64,000 nt of DNA from Vreelandella neptunia (GCF_000712975.1 NZ_JHQL01000001.1:600625-664624); one strand, 5' to 3'. Positions 1 to 9,341 are shown, counted from the first letter of the stretch. The notes: generated from the sequence alone by a model not told the origin. Program-made: numbers and translations.

Positions 1-141
1 TGCTTGGCGGCTATAGCGGAACACGCTAAAGAAACCGCTGAACGGGGAGTGAGCAGGAACAGAGGGGGGTGGCGTCATTAGTTAGCAACATAGCTTTTAA
101 AGAAGAGTGCCATGATGCGACGCTTTGGCGTTGATAGCCAG

Positions 142-179
142 CCTACTGGCGTGCAGTGGGTCAACTGCACGCCAGTAGG
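142..179. repeat. Perfect 16-bp inverted repeat (hairpin) downstream of the GGT-like gene
   Basis: Two perfectly complementary 16-base arms (142-157 and 164-179) enclose a 6-base loop. The element lies about 60 bases past the stop codon of the minus-strand hydrolase gene. Neither strand shows a T-run after the stem, so it is not a textbook intrinsic terminator. It may stabilise or process the mRNA 3' end, or be a copy of a dispersed palindrome. Nothing else is convincing in bases 1-241. Confidence 0.7.
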
Positions 180-241
180 TGGTGAAGGTAGGTGTTGAAA
201 GCTCTTGGCAAAAGCTCGTGATAAACGTAAAGAGGGAACGC

Positions 242-1852
242 TTAAAGCGGTAAAACAGCGCCATCGGTACGCGGTTCGGTACCGCCTTGTAAAACGCCGC
301 TGTCAGGGTCGCGCAGGATAATCTGGCCGCGGCCAAAGCTGATTGAATCAGCTACTTTAACAATGTGATGCCCGCGACGTGCCAGCGCCAGGGCAAGGTG
401 GTTGGGAAAGTCGGCTTCAACTTCAACGGTGGTGCCTTTGGTCCACTTCCAGCGTGGCATATCCAGCGCTGCCTGGGGGTTTAAGTGGTCTTCCAACATG
501 GCGGTCACCACCTGTAACTGTCCTTGTGGCTGCATATAACCGCCCATCACGCCAAACGGCCCAACGGCTTGGTTATCCTTGGTAATAAACCCAGGAATAA
601 TGGTGTGATAGGTGCGTTTGCCGGGGGCTAATGCATTGGCATGTTCAGGGTCTAGGGAGAATGACCAGCCGCGGTTTTGCAGGCTAATGCCTGTGCCTGG
701 CACCACCATGCCAGAGCCGAAACCTTTAAAATTACTCTGGATAAACGACACCATATTGCCGTCGCTGTCGGCGGTTGCAAGATACACGGTGCCGCCTTGT
801 AAGGGGTTACCGTGGACAGGATCAACTGCCTGCTCGCCAATCAGCGCGGCTCGCGTTTTCAAATAGTTGTCATCAAGCATCTGCTCGGTGGTAGGTGCCA
901 TATCAGCACGCTCAGTAATATGTTTGAAACCATCCATGTAGGCCAGTTTCGTTGCTTCAATGCGACGGTGGAGAGTTTCTAAGGTGTCACCTGGGCAGGC
1001 TTCTAAACGTTCTAACATACCGAGCGCCTGGAGCACGATCATACCGCTGCCGTTGGGGGGGATCTCCCAAATATCGTGTCCTTTATAGCGAACGCTAATG
1101 GGGTCTACCCATTCAGGCTGGTAAGCGGCAAGGTCTTCTTTTCGCAGCAAACCACCATTCTCGCGGGAAAAGGCGTCAATTGTTTCTGCCAGTTCGCCTT
1201 GGTAGAAAGCCTTGGCGTTTGTGTTCGCAATGGCGTGTAAGCTTTTGGCGTGATCAGGTGATGACCATAGCTCGCCAGGACGAGGCGCATGACCCTTTGG
1301 CGCGAAGGTCGCAAACCAAGGTTGGAAAGACGCCTCATGATAAGCCGAGTAGGTATCGAAGGCTTCTTGCCACATTTGATGAATAACCGGGGTGACGGCA
1401 AAGCCTTCTTCTGCCAAAGCAATGGCTGGGGCTAATAGCTGTGCAAATGGCAGCTTGCCAAAGCGTTCGGAAAGCGCAGCCCACGCGGCGGGTGCTCCAG
1501 GTACGGTAACTGGCAACATACCGTGGTTGGGTATCGTGTCATGGCCGAGTGCTTTCAGGGCGTCGATAGTCGCTGCTTGAGGGGCTGGGCCACTGGCGTT
1601 AAGGCCGTGCAGCTTGCCATCCACCCACACAATGGCGAAGGCATCGCTGCCAATGCCGTTGGAGGTCGGTTCTACCACGGTGAGCGCTGCGGCGGTGGCA
1701 ATGGCCGCATCAATAGCATTGCCTCCCTGCTGTAAAATGCTAATACCTACCTGGGCAGCTAATGGCTGTGAGGTTGCCACCATGCCGCGTTTGCCAAAAG
1801 TGGCCATGCGGCGAGAGGCGCTTGGGTAGTAAAGGGCATTGTGTTGCATCAT
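242..1852 (-). CDS. Gamma-glutamyltransferase-family hydrolase (cytoplasmic)
   Basis: 536-aa Ntn-hydrolase of the gamma-glutamyltranspeptidase family. The autoprocessing nucleophile is the Thr of the GGT triad at residues 353-355, followed by a TADSDGN-like stretch; a conserved GG pair lies near 437-438. The N-terminal GMVATSQPLAA and GGNAIDAA signatures of the family are present. There is no signal peptide, unlike periplasmic Ggt, so a cytoplasmic role is likely. Family members of this kind include oxamate amidohydrolase, cephalosporin acylase-like enzymes and gamma-glutamyl hydrolases, so the substrate is open. An AAAGGA sequence 5 bases before a double ATG supports the start. It is the last gene of a minus-strand series with the Tct and CHR transporters and probably acts on what they import. 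Confidence 0.85.
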   Translation of the reverse strand: MMQHNALYYPSASRRMATFGKRGMVATSQPLAAQVGISILQQGGNAIDAAIATAAALTVVEPTSNGIGSDAFAIVWVDGKLHGLNASGPAPQAATIDALKALGHDTIPNHGMLPVTVPGAPAAWAALSERFGKLPFAQLLAPAIALAEEGFAVTPVIHQMWQEAFDTYSAYHEASFQPWFATFAPKGHAPRPGELWSSPDHAKSLHAIANTNAKAFYQGELAETIDAFSRENGGLLRKEDLAAYQPEWVDPISVRYKGHDIWEIPPNGSGMIVLQALGMLERLEACPGDTLETLHRRIEATKLAYMDGFKHITERADMAPTTEQMLDDNYLKTRAALIGEQAVDPVHGNPLQGGTVYLATADSDGNMVSFIQSNFKGFGSGMVVPGTGISLQNRGWSFSLDPEHANALAPGKRTYHTIIPGFITKDNQAVGPFGVMGGYMQPQGQLQVVTAMLEDHLNPQAALDMPRWKWTKGTTVEVEADFPNHLALALARRGHHIVKVADSISFGRGQIILRDPDSGVLQGGTEPRTDGAVLPL

Positions 1853-1884
1853 AAAATCCTTTGCAGCGGCATAAGAAAAACTAT

Positions 1885-3393
1885 TTATGGCGATGGAGTG
1901 GCTTGTTGAAGGCGTTTAACTTTGCGGTCTTGGTAAAGTGAGAACACCACCGAGGCAACGGCTAGTGCCAAAAACAGGGCAGAAAGCGGCCGTGTTAAAA
2001 AAGTCAGCCAGTTGGGGTCGAGTTCCAAGGCGCGGAATAACTGGCGCTCTAGATTATTGCCTAGCACAACCCCCAGAATTAACGGGGTAAGCGGCACGCC
2101 TGCTTTCCACAGCAGATAGCCAATCACGCCAAAAATAAACAGTACCCAAATATCGAATACATTGTTGTTTAATGCATAAGCACCGATGGCACACAGCATC
2201 AGTACAACCGGTACCAGGATTTGCTGAGGGATAAGGGATATTTTGGCGAACCAGCGCACCAGCAGAAGGTTGCATAGCACCATTGCAATGGCGCCAATTA
2301 ATAGGCTGGCGTAAATAGCTCCCACCAGAACCGGGTTTTGTTCAAACATCATCGGCCCTGGGGTAATGCCGTGAAGAATGAGCACACCCATCATAATAGC
2401 CATTGGCAGGTCGCCAGGAATGCCCAGCGCCAGTGTGGGAACGAATGCACCACCGGCAACGGCACTGTTTGAGGCTTCCGAGGCGACAATACCGCTAGGT
2501 GTGCCTTTACCAAATTCTTCAGGATGGCGTGAAAACTTTTTAGCTTGATCGTAGCTTACAAAATTAGCCACGGTGCCGCCGGTGCCGGGTAGCGCACCAA
2601 TTAAGCTACCGATCAGTGAGGAGCGCAGCGTATTGAGCTTTTGGCCGGCCATATCCTTCATAATCAAACGATAAGGAATAGTGACGTTAGTATCGACGCT
2701 TTTTCCATTAGTGCCCTCATCGCGCATCTTTTCGATATTGCCGAGCAGCTGTGAAAAGGCGAATACGCCAATCATTACAGGCAGCATTTCGAAACCCGAA
2801 CTTAGCGCGGGTAGGTCGAAGTCAAAGCGCAAATTGCTGTTACGATCGTAACCGACTGTGGTGATGAGTAGCCCGATGGCCGCCGCCAGTAGCCCTTTTA
2901 ACAGAGCCCCGTTGGAAAGCCCTGCGACCAGCGTTAATGCAAAAACAATCAGCGCAGTAATTTCCCATGGGCGAAAGTTCATACTGAAGCTGGCGATTAA
3001 AGGGCCAAAAAAGACCAGTACAGCAACGCTAATCAGCGTGCCAAGAAACGATGCCATCACGCCAATGCCTAAAGCACGGCCCGGTTCTCCACGTTGCGCC
3101 ATGGGGTAGCCGTCATAAACGGTGGTAATTGAGGAAGGCGTTCCAGGTATCCCCAGCATTACGCCAGATACAATACCGCCTGAGTAACCGCCGACAAAAA
3201 CCCCAACCATTAGCGATACACCGCTGATAGGGTCCATAGCGAAGGTAAAGGGAAACACCACCAGAATCGCCATTGTCACGGTAAAGCCAGGAATGCTGCC
3301 TCCAACAATACCGAAAAGAACGCCAAGAATGATTAACCCCATAACAGCAGGACTGCCCACTTCTGTCAGCGCTTGAAGAAAAAAGTCGCTCAT
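1885..3393 (-). CDS. tctA: Tripartite tricarboxylate transporter permease, large subunit TctA
   Basis: 502 aa if started at MSDFFLQAL, which has GAGGA 7 bases upstream; an in-frame ATG 11 codons earlier (3426) would overlap tctB and lacks a comparable site. Almost entirely hydrophobic with many membrane segments. It carries the glycine-rich TctA signatures (GSIPGFT near residue 30, GIPGTPSSI in the first half, GALPGTGGTVA in the middle). TctA is the large membrane subunit of TTT transporters, which take up carboxylates with a periplasmic binding protein and cation coupling. It follows tctB by 16 bases and precedes the GGT-like hydrolase. Substrate cannot be read from sequence. Confidence 0.93.
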   Translation of the reverse strand: MSDFFLQALTEVGSPAVMGLIILGVLFGIVGGSIPGFTVTMAILVVFPFTFAMDPISGVSLMVGVFVGGYSGGIVSGVMLGIPGTPSSITTVYDGYPMAQRGEPGRALGIGVMASFLGTLISVAVLVFFGPLIASFSMNFRPWEITALIVFALTLVAGLSNGALLKGLLAAAIGLLITTVGYDRNSNLRFDFDLPALSSGFEMLPVMIGVFAFSQLLGNIEKMRDEGTNGKSVDTNVTIPYRLIMKDMAGQKLNTLRSSLIGSLIGALPGTGGTVANFVSYDQAKKFSRHPEEFGKGTPSGIVASEASNSAVAGGAFVPTLALGIPGDLPMAIMMGVLILHGITPGPMMFEQNPVLVGAIYASLLIGAIAMVLCNLLLVRWFAKISLIPQQILVPVVLMLCAIGAYALNNNVFDIWVLFIFGVIGYLLWKAGVPLTPLILGVVLGNNLERQLFRALELDPNWLTFLTRPLSALFLALAVASVVFSLYQDRKVKRLQQATPSP

Positions 3394-3409
3394 TTGTGAT
3401 TCCTCACCA

Positions 3410-3880
3410 TTAGGGCAGCCAAACATTTAAGCCGAAGCGAAAAATTACAAATACCAGCGGCACGAATATGCAGCTGATTCCTAAATTGATGGCCCACTTT
3501 CGTTTTGTATCGATTCCCAATAGCAGGGCAAAGGACGCGATCAAGAAACTCATGGTGGCGACGATATACCCCAGTACTGGTAGCAGGGCAGCATAAAGCC
3601 CAAAGAGGAAGAATAAGGCGACAATGGTTTTACGACGTAGAAACCATTCGGTGATCGCCCTTCCCCAAGAAGGCTGAGGCGTTACCTTAGTAAACAACGA
3701 ACGTAATAAGATAATGATGGAAAGTAGCGCAATAGTGACAAGCAAAATACGTGGGAAGAGCGCTGATCCATAAGGCTGCCAGCTAGTAGGAGGACGGATA
3801 GTGCCAGACTCTACCCACATGACAGCCACTATTAAAAGCAGCGCCAGCGCCAGAGCGCGGTCTTTCGTAAGGGTTAGCAT
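3410..3880 (-). CDS. tctB: Tripartite tricarboxylate transporter small membrane subunit TctB
   Basis: 156-aa protein with about four predicted membrane segments (near residues 8-25, 42-60, 85-120 and 130-150), the size and layout of the TctB family. It sits between the binding protein (65 bases upstream) and TctA (16 bases downstream), the usual C-B-A order on the transcribed strand. Small TctB subunits diverge strongly, so the assignment rests on context and topology as much as on sequence. Confidence 0.9.
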   Translation of the reverse strand: MLTLTKDRALALALLLIVAVMWVESGTIRPPTSWQPYGSALFPRILLVTIALLSIIILLRSLFTKVTPQPSWGRAITEWFLRRKTIVALFFLFGLYAALLPVLGYIVATMSFLIASFALLLGIDTKRKWAINLGISCIFVPLVFVIFRFGLNVWLP

Positions 3881-3945
3881 TCGCGATGCCTCCAGACGCT
3901 CCCAGGAGAAATAACGCTGGGAGCGTTTGCTTGGAAATGTGGGCG

Positions 3946-4926
3946 TTAGTTCTGAAAATCAATGTTTTCAGCAGCTGCTGAAAGTGCCGCTTCGTTTTCA
4001 GTTAAAAATGCCTGATAGTCATCTCCGGCCAGGAAGCGCACCACAGAGCCAAACTCATTTTCGATGCGGCTTTTCACCTGCTCATTTTCCAGGGCTTGGC
4101 CGTAAGCCTGGGCCACGGTATCAAGAACCTCTTGGGGAGTGCCCTTGGGCGCAAAAACACCTCGGCTGGTCGAATGATCCATGTTAATACCCTGTTCACG
4201 CAGGGTGGCCACTTCCGGCAGACTGTCTAATCGTTCTGGGTGGGCAATACCTAATGGCTTGAAGGTGCCATCTTCATAGAACGCTCCCCCTGACGGTAGG
4301 TTAAACATTGCAAAGTCGACTTCTTCAGCCATTAGCGCTGACACCTGCTGGCCTGTGTCGGGATAGCCAACAAGGCGTACATCGGCCATATCAATACCCG
4401 CTTCTTCAAAGAATTGTGCCCAGAAGAAGTGGTCGGTAGAGCTGGGGATCATGCTAAAGCGCACTTGGCCGGGATTCTCGCTGACGTAATCGGCTATTTC
4501 ATCAGCGCTGTTAACGGCGTGCCCTGCATAGGTAGAGGGGATATTAATCGTTTGGGTAAGCAGGGCGATGGGCTCAAAGGCATCGAAAGAGTAATCAACG
4601 GTGCCAGCGAGTTTTGACAGCGCAATCGTGTCGTGGCTGCCCAGTAGCGTATAGCCATCTGGAGAAGCGTCTTTTACATTGCGCGACCCTAGCGTTGCAC
4701 CGGCGCCTGCCATATTGACAGGGACGATTGACTCACCGAGATATTGCTCTGCTTCTTGTGATATTAAGCGAAAAATAATATCCGTTGCGCCACCAGGGCC
4801 GTAAGGAATAATTAAACGGATATCTTGCTCAGGATAGTCGGCCTGAGCGGCGGATACGAAGGCCATGCTGGAGGTCAGTCCAATGGCGGCGAGAGTGGTA
4901 CTTAGAGCAAGTTTTGAACGCGTCAT
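3946..4926 (-). CDS. tctC: Tripartite tricarboxylate transporter substrate-binding protein TctC
   Basis: 326-aa exported binding protein. A basic N-terminus, a hydrophobic core and an ASA-type cleavage region near residue 27 give a clear signal peptide. The mature protein begins with the family signature YPEQDIRLIIPYGPGGATD, followed by a typical TctC/Bug fold through IGVAH-like and LEV-rich segments. It captures an organic anion in the periplasm and delivers it to TctA-TctB encoded next. A small stem (4965-4970 with 4977-4982) lies just upstream, between it and the CHR pair, and could set different transcript levels. Bug family members bind many carboxylates, amides and aromatics, so the ligand is unknown. 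Confidence 0.92.
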   Translation of the reverse strand: MTRSKLALSTTLAAIGLTSSMAFVSAAQADYPEQDIRLIIPYGPGGATDIIFRLISQEAEQYLGESIVPVNMAGAGATLGSRNVKDASPDGYTLLGSHDTIALSKLAGTVDYSFDAFEPIALLTQTINIPSTYAGHAVNSADEIADYVSENPGQVRFSMIPSSTDHFFWAQFFEEAGIDMADVRLVGYPDTGQQVSALMAEEVDFAMFNLPSGGAFYEDGTFKPLGIAHPERLDSLPEVATLREQGINMDHSTSRGVFAPKGTPQEVLDTVAQAYGQALENEQVKSRIENEFGSVVRFLAGDDYQAFLTENEAALSAAAENIDFQN

Positions 4927-5037
4927 TCTGCTACACCTTTTTTGATTGAGTTGGTGTGGTGATGCGCTGCTGTAAAGCAGCGGGGTGGTGAGCGCGTGAT
5001 CCCATAGTGGGTTCTTATTGTCTGCAGTGAAAACAGG

Positions 5038-5568
5038 TTAGCCCAGGAAGAGCCCTCCATAAATCAATGCGCCGATAACAACAAATGCGGGATGAGTGTT
5101 AAAACGCACAAGAGCAATAGCCGCAATAACGCCCAGGACAACGGTATGTAGTGCACCGCTGGTAGTAATACTTTCCAGGAAAAAACCGAGAGTGAGCCAG
5201 GCCATCATTATCGCGATAACTGGCCGGACCCACTGGCTCATACGCTTTACACGGGGAGAGTCGCGGTGCCGATAAAGCAGCCCCAGCGCGCCCAACATCA
5301 GCAGTAGAGAAGGGATCACCGTTGCGCATACTGCCACCACCGCACCGCCAACGCCCGCTACGTCATAGCCCACATAGCCGGCCATTTTGGTGGCAATAGG
5401 GCTAGGTAGAGCGTTACCTAAGGCCAGCGTTTCGGCAAACCCTTGAGAGGTCATCCAGCCGTAGCGACCAACCACTTCCGCTTCAATAAGAGGGATAATT
5501 GCCGGGCCGCCGCCGTAGCCAATAATGTTAGGGATAAAAAACGCTAAGAAAAGCTCCCAATAAATCAT
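5038..5568 (-). CDS. CHR-family (chromate transporter) short subunit, second of a pair
   Basis: 176-aa membrane protein of the short-chain chromate ion transporter family, with the signature GYGGGPAIIPLIEAEVV near the N-terminus and LALGNALPSPIATKMAGYVGY about 30 residues later. Its ATG overlaps the stop of the preceding gene (four-base ATGA overlap), so the two halves are almost certainly co-translated and assemble as a heteromer. Long-chain ChrA is a fusion of two such halves. Although named for chromate, most genomic pairs have no tested substrate, and the setting beside TctCBA and a hydrolase argues for an organic anion or sulfate-like substrate rather than resistance. Confidence 0.88.
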   Translation of the reverse strand: MIYWELFLAFFIPNIIGYGGGPAIIPLIEAEVVGRYGWMTSQGFAETLALGNALPSPIATKMAGYVGYDVAGVGGAVVAVCATVIPSLLLMLGALGLLYRHRDSPRVKRMSQWVRPVIAIMMAWLTLGFFLESITTSGALHTVVLGVIAAIALVRFNTHPAFVVIGALIYGGLFLG

Positions 5569-6122
5569 ACAGAGCCCTCCGCGCGCTTTTTACCTGTGGG
5601 GCGCAATAAGGCCGTTAGCAGGATGGCTCCAATCACCCAGCCAGGATGCACGCCTAACCAGTAAATGAGCCCACCGGCGACGATTGCCATGGCTGCACTG
5701 GCTAGCCAGCCAAGCGCGGCTTGGGATTTGTCGAAGAAGTCCCAGGCTAATTGCCCCATCATCACCATAACGACAGGTATAACGGCTTGCCCCATACCGC
5801 GTATCCAGGCAACGTCGCGATAACGGCTGAAGATGCCTAACATAACAATCATCGCCACGATCATCGGCAGAATGACGGCAATCACCGCCGCGATGCAGCC
5901 GCTAATACCGGCTACTCGGTAGCCAATATAGCCAGGCATTTTTGTCGCAATGGGCCCAGGCAGCGTATTGCCAATGGCAAGCACATCGGCAAACTCTTCA
6001 TCGGTTAACCATTTGTGGCGAGTGACGACTTCAGCGCGTACCAGCGGTATCATGGCGGGGCCGCCGCCAAAACCAAAAATGCCAACGCGGAAGAAAGCCC
6101 AAAAAAGTGCTGATTGTTTCAT
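5565..6122 (-). CDS. CHR-family (chromate transporter) short subunit, first of a pair
   Basis: 185-aa membrane protein homologous to the next gene: GFGGGPAMIPLVRAEVV near residue 17 and LAIGNTLPGPIATKMPGYIGY near residue 50 are the CHR-domain signatures. It is the first gene of the minus-strand cluster, about 190 bases from the divergent GntR regulator, so the shared intergenic region should hold the cluster promoter. Opposite-topology pairs are usual for short CHR proteins. Transport function is well supported; chromate specificity is not. Confidence 0.88.
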   Translation of the reverse strand: MKQSALFWAFFRVGIFGFGGGPAMIPLVRAEVVTRHKWLTDEEFADVLAIGNTLPGPIATKMPGYIGYRVAGISGCIAAVIAVILPMIVAMIVMLGIFSRYRDVAWIRGMGQAVIPVVMVMMGQLAWDFFDKSQAALGWLASAAMAIVAGGLIYWLGVHPGWVIGAILLTALLRPTGKKRAEGSV

Positions 6123-6204
6123 GTGCCCATTGCCAGTAGAGAGGGCATTGCAATCAAAAGCATAAGGCCTGCCTATTTATCGTTTGTATGGTAAAAAATC
6201 GATT

Positions 6205-6218
6205 ATTTTGTCTAAAAT
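6205..6218. promoter_or_regulatory. Possible operator between CHR pair and GntR regulator
   Basis: A 5-base inverted repeat ATTTT-GTCT-AAAAT lies in an AT-rich stretch roughly centred between the divergent starts at 6122 and 6313. Regulators of the FCD/GntR class usually bind short palindromes in such divergent promoters. The symmetry is weak and could be chance. Confidence 0.3.
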
Positions 6219-6312
6219 AGAATATAGGTGAGCTTGTTGTGAGGCGTCAACACCTAGCCATAGAATCTCCGTTAACAGACGCGTTCGCGAAGATACGCAA
6301 AAGGATCACGGA

Positions 6313-6981
6313 ATGAACAAACACATCCCCCTTCCCGCTGGTACAGCCTCAAGCCCTATTTACGACGCACTTCGTAGGGATTTAGTCGGTGGTCGCTTTG
6401 CTGCCGGAGAAAAGCTGGCGATTAACGCCCTGAAAGAGCACTACCAAGTAGGGTTAAGTCCGCTGCGTGAAGCGTTAAATAAGCTGGCGGCCTATGGATT
6501 ATTAATCCAAGAAAATCAACGCGGCTTTAGGGTGCCAAAGCTATCTCGGGAAGAGCTTGATGATATTGCCAGGCTGCGTACGGAGCTTGAGGGCATGGCG
6601 CTTGAACGCGCGATTGCCCACGGTGATGCGGTGTGGGAGGCTGACCTGTTAGCGGCAGCGCATCGCTTAAAACGAGCGGATATATCGCTCGATAAAGGGG
6701 AGGAGTGGGAACGACTGCATACCCAATTTCACCGCACGCTGGTCGCGCCTTGTGGATCGGTGTGGTTGCTGCGCTTTATTGAGCAGCTTCACGACCAGTT
6801 TGATCGTTATCGTCGTTTGGGACCCAAAATGCCTTCCATTCGCCAAGAGTTGGATGAACAACACCATGAGCTGGTTGAGTTGGCGCTACATCGAGATGGC
6901 AAAGCGGCCCGTGCGCTAATGGATGATCATATACATAAATCTTATGAGGTGGCGTTGGCGCGCTACCAGGCCCACGCCTGA
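6313..6981 (+). CDS. GntR-family transcriptional regulator, FCD (FadR-type) subfamily
   Basis: 222 aa. N-terminal winged helix (residues 15-75: LRRDLVGGRFAAGEKL and LSPLREALNKLAAYGLL are GntR hallmarks), then an all-helical FCD ligand domain from about 85. The metal/ligand residues of FCD are visible in ARLRTELEGMALERA, LHTQFHRTL, and EQHHELVELAL ending in MDDHI. Such regulators usually repress a divergent catabolic operon and are released by an organic acid. It diverges from the CHR-Tct-GGT cluster, which is the likely target. AAGGATCACGGA before the ATG gives a plausible ribosome site. Confidence 0.9.
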   Translation: MNKHIPLPAGTASSPIYDALRRDLVGGRFAAGEKLAINALKEHYQVGLSPLREALNKLAAYGLLIQENQRGFRVPKLSREELDDIARLRTELEGMALERAIAHGDAVWEADLLAAAHRLKRADISLDKGEEWERLHTQFHRTLVAPCGSVWLLRFIEQLHDQFDRYRRLGPKMPSIRQELDEQHHELVELALHRDGKAARALMDDHIHKSYEVALARYQAHA

Positions 6982-7077
6982 AGCATTTGTGGGTGCTTGC
7001 AGGTACACTGTTTCTTACAGATACACGGGCAGTCCTAACCGTGGTGGCAGCCACTTTAATGTAAGGTAGCAGGCACG

Positions 7078-7626
7078 ATGCAAGAGGCAGATAAGCAAGT
7101 AGCGGAACAGACAGAGGCATGGGTACGCAGCTTTATCGTCGAGCACAATATATGCCCGTTTGCTAAGCGGGAACTTGACGGTGGTAAGGTTCGGATTGAG
7201 GTGGTGCGCTCGAAAAAAATCGACGTGGCGCTGGAAGAACTAATAGCCGAAGTGGAGTGGTTGAACGAGCACCCAGAAACGGAAACCACGCTGCTGGTAT
7301 TTCCTACGCTGTTTAAAAGCTTCGACCACTACCTGGATTATGTCGAACTGGCCGAAAGCCTGTTAGCAGACCTAGGGTATGAAGGTGTTTATCAGCTAGC
7401 AACTTTCCACCCTGATTACTGCTTTGCTGATGCTGAGCCTGGGGACGCGGCTAATTACACCAACCGCTCGCCCTACGCGATGGTTCATCTACTGCGCGAG
7501 GCTAGTGTTGAAAAGGCCATTGATTTCTATGGTGATACGGAACAAATCCCTGAGCGAAATATTGCCCACTTAACCGAATTAGGCAGCGCTGCAGCTGAAG
7601 AGCTTCTACAACGCTGCCTTAAATAA
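7078..7626 (+). CDS. DUF1415 family protein
   Basis: 182-aa soluble protein matching the DUF1415 family in length and signatures: VRSFIVEHNICPFAKRE near the N-terminus, TTLLVFPTLFKSFDHYLDYVELAE in the middle, and YQLATFHPDYCFADAEPGDAANYTNRSPYAMVHLLRE in the second half. The family is widespread in proteobacteria and has no established function. The conserved ICPFAK Cys and the HPDYCF Cys/His are possible functional residues. It stands alone, about 100 bases after the GntR gene. Confidence 0.88.
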   Translation: MQEADKQVAEQTEAWVRSFIVEHNICPFAKRELDGGKVRIEVVRSKKIDVALEELIAEVEWLNEHPETETTLLVFPTLFKSFDHYLDYVELAESLLADLGYEGVYQLATFHPDYCFADAEPGDAANYTNRSPYAMVHLLREASVEKAIDFYGDTEQIPERNIAHLTELGSAAAEELLQRCLK

Positions 7627-7684
7627 CCAGACCCTTTAAACGGATGTCCTATTTATAAAGCGCTGCCCTTTTATCAAGCGGCCA

Positions 7685-8179
7685 CTAAAGCGCTTTATAC
7701 ATTACGTAGCTATCGACAAAACCAAGGGACGCATGCCGGTAGGCGTTAGGAATGGTGCCGACAATCGCAAACCCTAGCCGTTGCCAAAGGGCGACGGCCA
7801 CCTCGTTAGTGGACACTACCGCATTAAATTGCATCGCTTCAAAGCCATACTGGCGCGCGATATGCTGCGAGTGTTCGCACATCTGGCGGGCAACACCTTT
7901 CCCCCTGGCGGCAGGCGAGACCATGTAGCCGCAGTTACAAACGTGCTGGCCAGGGCCAGCGGCGTTAGCTTTTAAATAGTAAGTGCCCAGTAACTCGCCC
8001 TGATCATCTTTTACTGCAAATGATGCCTTAGGCTGCTCGCACCACAATGTATACGCCGTTTTAAAGGTGATCTCAGGGTCAATCGCATAGGTTTCTTGTG
8101 CCGTGACAATCGACTGAAAATGTGTCCAGAAAGCCGCAAAGTCATCGTCGGTCATGGGCGTAAAGCGCAGTGGGGTCAT
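7685..8179 (-). CDS. GNAT-family N-acetyltransferase
   Basis: 164-aa protein with the GNAT fold. The acetyl-CoA pyrophosphate-binding motif is visible as SPAARGKGVARQMCEHS near residue 90, followed by the conserved VSTNEVAVALWQRLGFAIVGTIP segment that forms strand 5 and helix 4. It transfers an acetyl group from acetyl-CoA to an amine; the acceptor (small molecule, peptide or protein N-terminus) cannot be told. It converges with the DUF1415 gene and lies 27 bases downstream of the luciferase-like gene on the same strand, so both may share a transcript. Confidence 0.88.
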   Translation of the reverse strand: MTPLRFTPMTDDDFAAFWTHFQSIVTAQETYAIDPEITFKTAYTLWCEQPKASFAVKDDQGELLGTYYLKANAAGPGQHVCNCGYMVSPAARGKGVARQMCEHSQHIARQYGFEAMQFNAVVSTNEVAVALWQRLGFAIVGTIPNAYRHASLGFVDSYVMYKAL

Positions 8180-8206
8180 CGGTTATAAGTCATCGTAGTG
8201 AGCGTT

Positions 8207-9211
8207 TTAGTTAAGTGGTGATCGAACAACGTCTGCGACAATTTCATAACTACGCAAGCGGTCGGCATGGTCATAAAAATCGCTGTTAATCATTAGTTCA
8301 TCAGCGCCAGTACGCGCTTGAAAAGCCTCTAGTTCAGCTTTGACCGTAGCGGGTCCGCCAATAATAGCGGCACCTAGAAATTGGCTCACCTGAGAGCGCT
8401 CCATAGGTGTCCAGTCCATTTGCTCAACCGGTGGCTGTGATTGAGTCGGCTTACCGCGAATCAGGCTAAGAAACTTCTGTTGAGAGGTCGTTGCCAAGTA
8501 GTGGGCCATGGCATCACTTTCGGCAGCGATAACGGGCAATCCTACCATGGCATGGGGTTTGTCTAAGTGCTCCGACGGCCGAAAGTTATCACGATAAAGC
8601 CGCAGCGCTTCAAATAAGTAACCCGGTGCAAACTGGGCTGCAAAGGCAAAGGGGAGCCCAAGTTTAGCGGCTAGCTGCGCACTATAACCGCTAGAGCCAA
8701 GTAGCCAGATAGGCACGTGGGTGCCTTGCCCAGGTACAGCTTTGACGCGCTGCTGTGGATCAGCATCCGCTAAGTAGCTTCGCAATTCATTAAGTAGTTG
8801 TGGGAAGTCATCGACGCCCGCCTGAGCGTTACGGCGCATAGCCTGCATGGTGGCACCGTCTGAGCCAGGCGCACGGCCGAGTCCTAAATCAATCCGGCCA
8901 GGGTAGAGCGTTTCTAAGGTGCCAAACTGCTCGGCAATCACCAGCGGCGGATGGTTGGGCAGCATGATGCCACCACTGCCCACGCGGATAGTGGTCGTTT
9001 GCCCTGCCACATAGCCAATCAAGACCGCGGTTGCTGCGCTGGCAATGCCAGCAATGTTGTGGTGTTCCGCCAGCCAGTATCGGGTGTAGCCAAGCTGTTC
9101 TGCCTTCTGCGCTAGAGACACACTATTGCGAAATGTTTCGGCAGCGCTACCGCCTTGGCGAATCGGTGCTAAATCCAGTACGGAAATAGCAGTATTGGCG
9201 AGTTGGCTCAT
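8207..9211 (-). CDS. LLM-class flavin-dependent oxidoreductase (luciferase-like)
   Basis: 334 aa, a single luciferase-like TIM barrel of the MsnO8/YhbW type. Typical family stretches are [21 protein letters not shown] at the start, [11 protein letters not shown] near residue 42, [25 protein letters not shown] around 77-100 and [13 protein letters not shown] near 106. These enzymes use FMNH2 from a separate reductase to oxygenate an organic substrate, often an alkanal, alkanesulfonate or xenobiotic. No reductase gene is adjacent. Substrate unknown. Confidence 0.9.
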   Translation of the reverse strand: MSQLANTAISVLDLAPIRQGGSAAETFRNSVSLAQKAEQLGYTRYWLAEHHNIAGIASAATAVLIGYVAGQTTTIRVGSGGIMLPNHPPLVIAEQFGTLETLYPGRIDLGLGRAPGSDGATMQAMRRNAQAGVDDFPQLLNELRSYLADADPQQRVKAVPGQGTHVPIWLLGSSGYSAQLAAKLGLPFAFAAQFAPGYLFEALRLYRDNFRPSEHLDKPHAMVGLPVIAAESDAMAHYLATTSQQKFLSLIRGKPTQSQPPVEQMDWTPMERSQVSQFLGAAIIGGPATVKAELEAFQARTGADELMINSDFYDHADRLRSYEIVADVVRSPLN

Positions 9212-9341
9212 AAGACACCTGGGTAGAAGAACAAATGGTCAGCTAGATTTATTCGCACTTTTTATTAGCACGCTAGGTATCTCAATGTTATGTGGGCACG
9301 TAAGAAGAAATGCAAGGTGTCGCTAGTGCCAGTTAGCAACG

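Noticed and set aside
1..81. Open frame from the left edge to a TAG at 79-81
   Set aside because: Only 26 codons with no recognisable C-terminus; could be the tail of a gene but cannot be supported.
6123..6312. Chromate-resistance operon with ChrB
   Set aside because: The regulator is FCD-type GntR, not ChrB, and no other metal gene is present.
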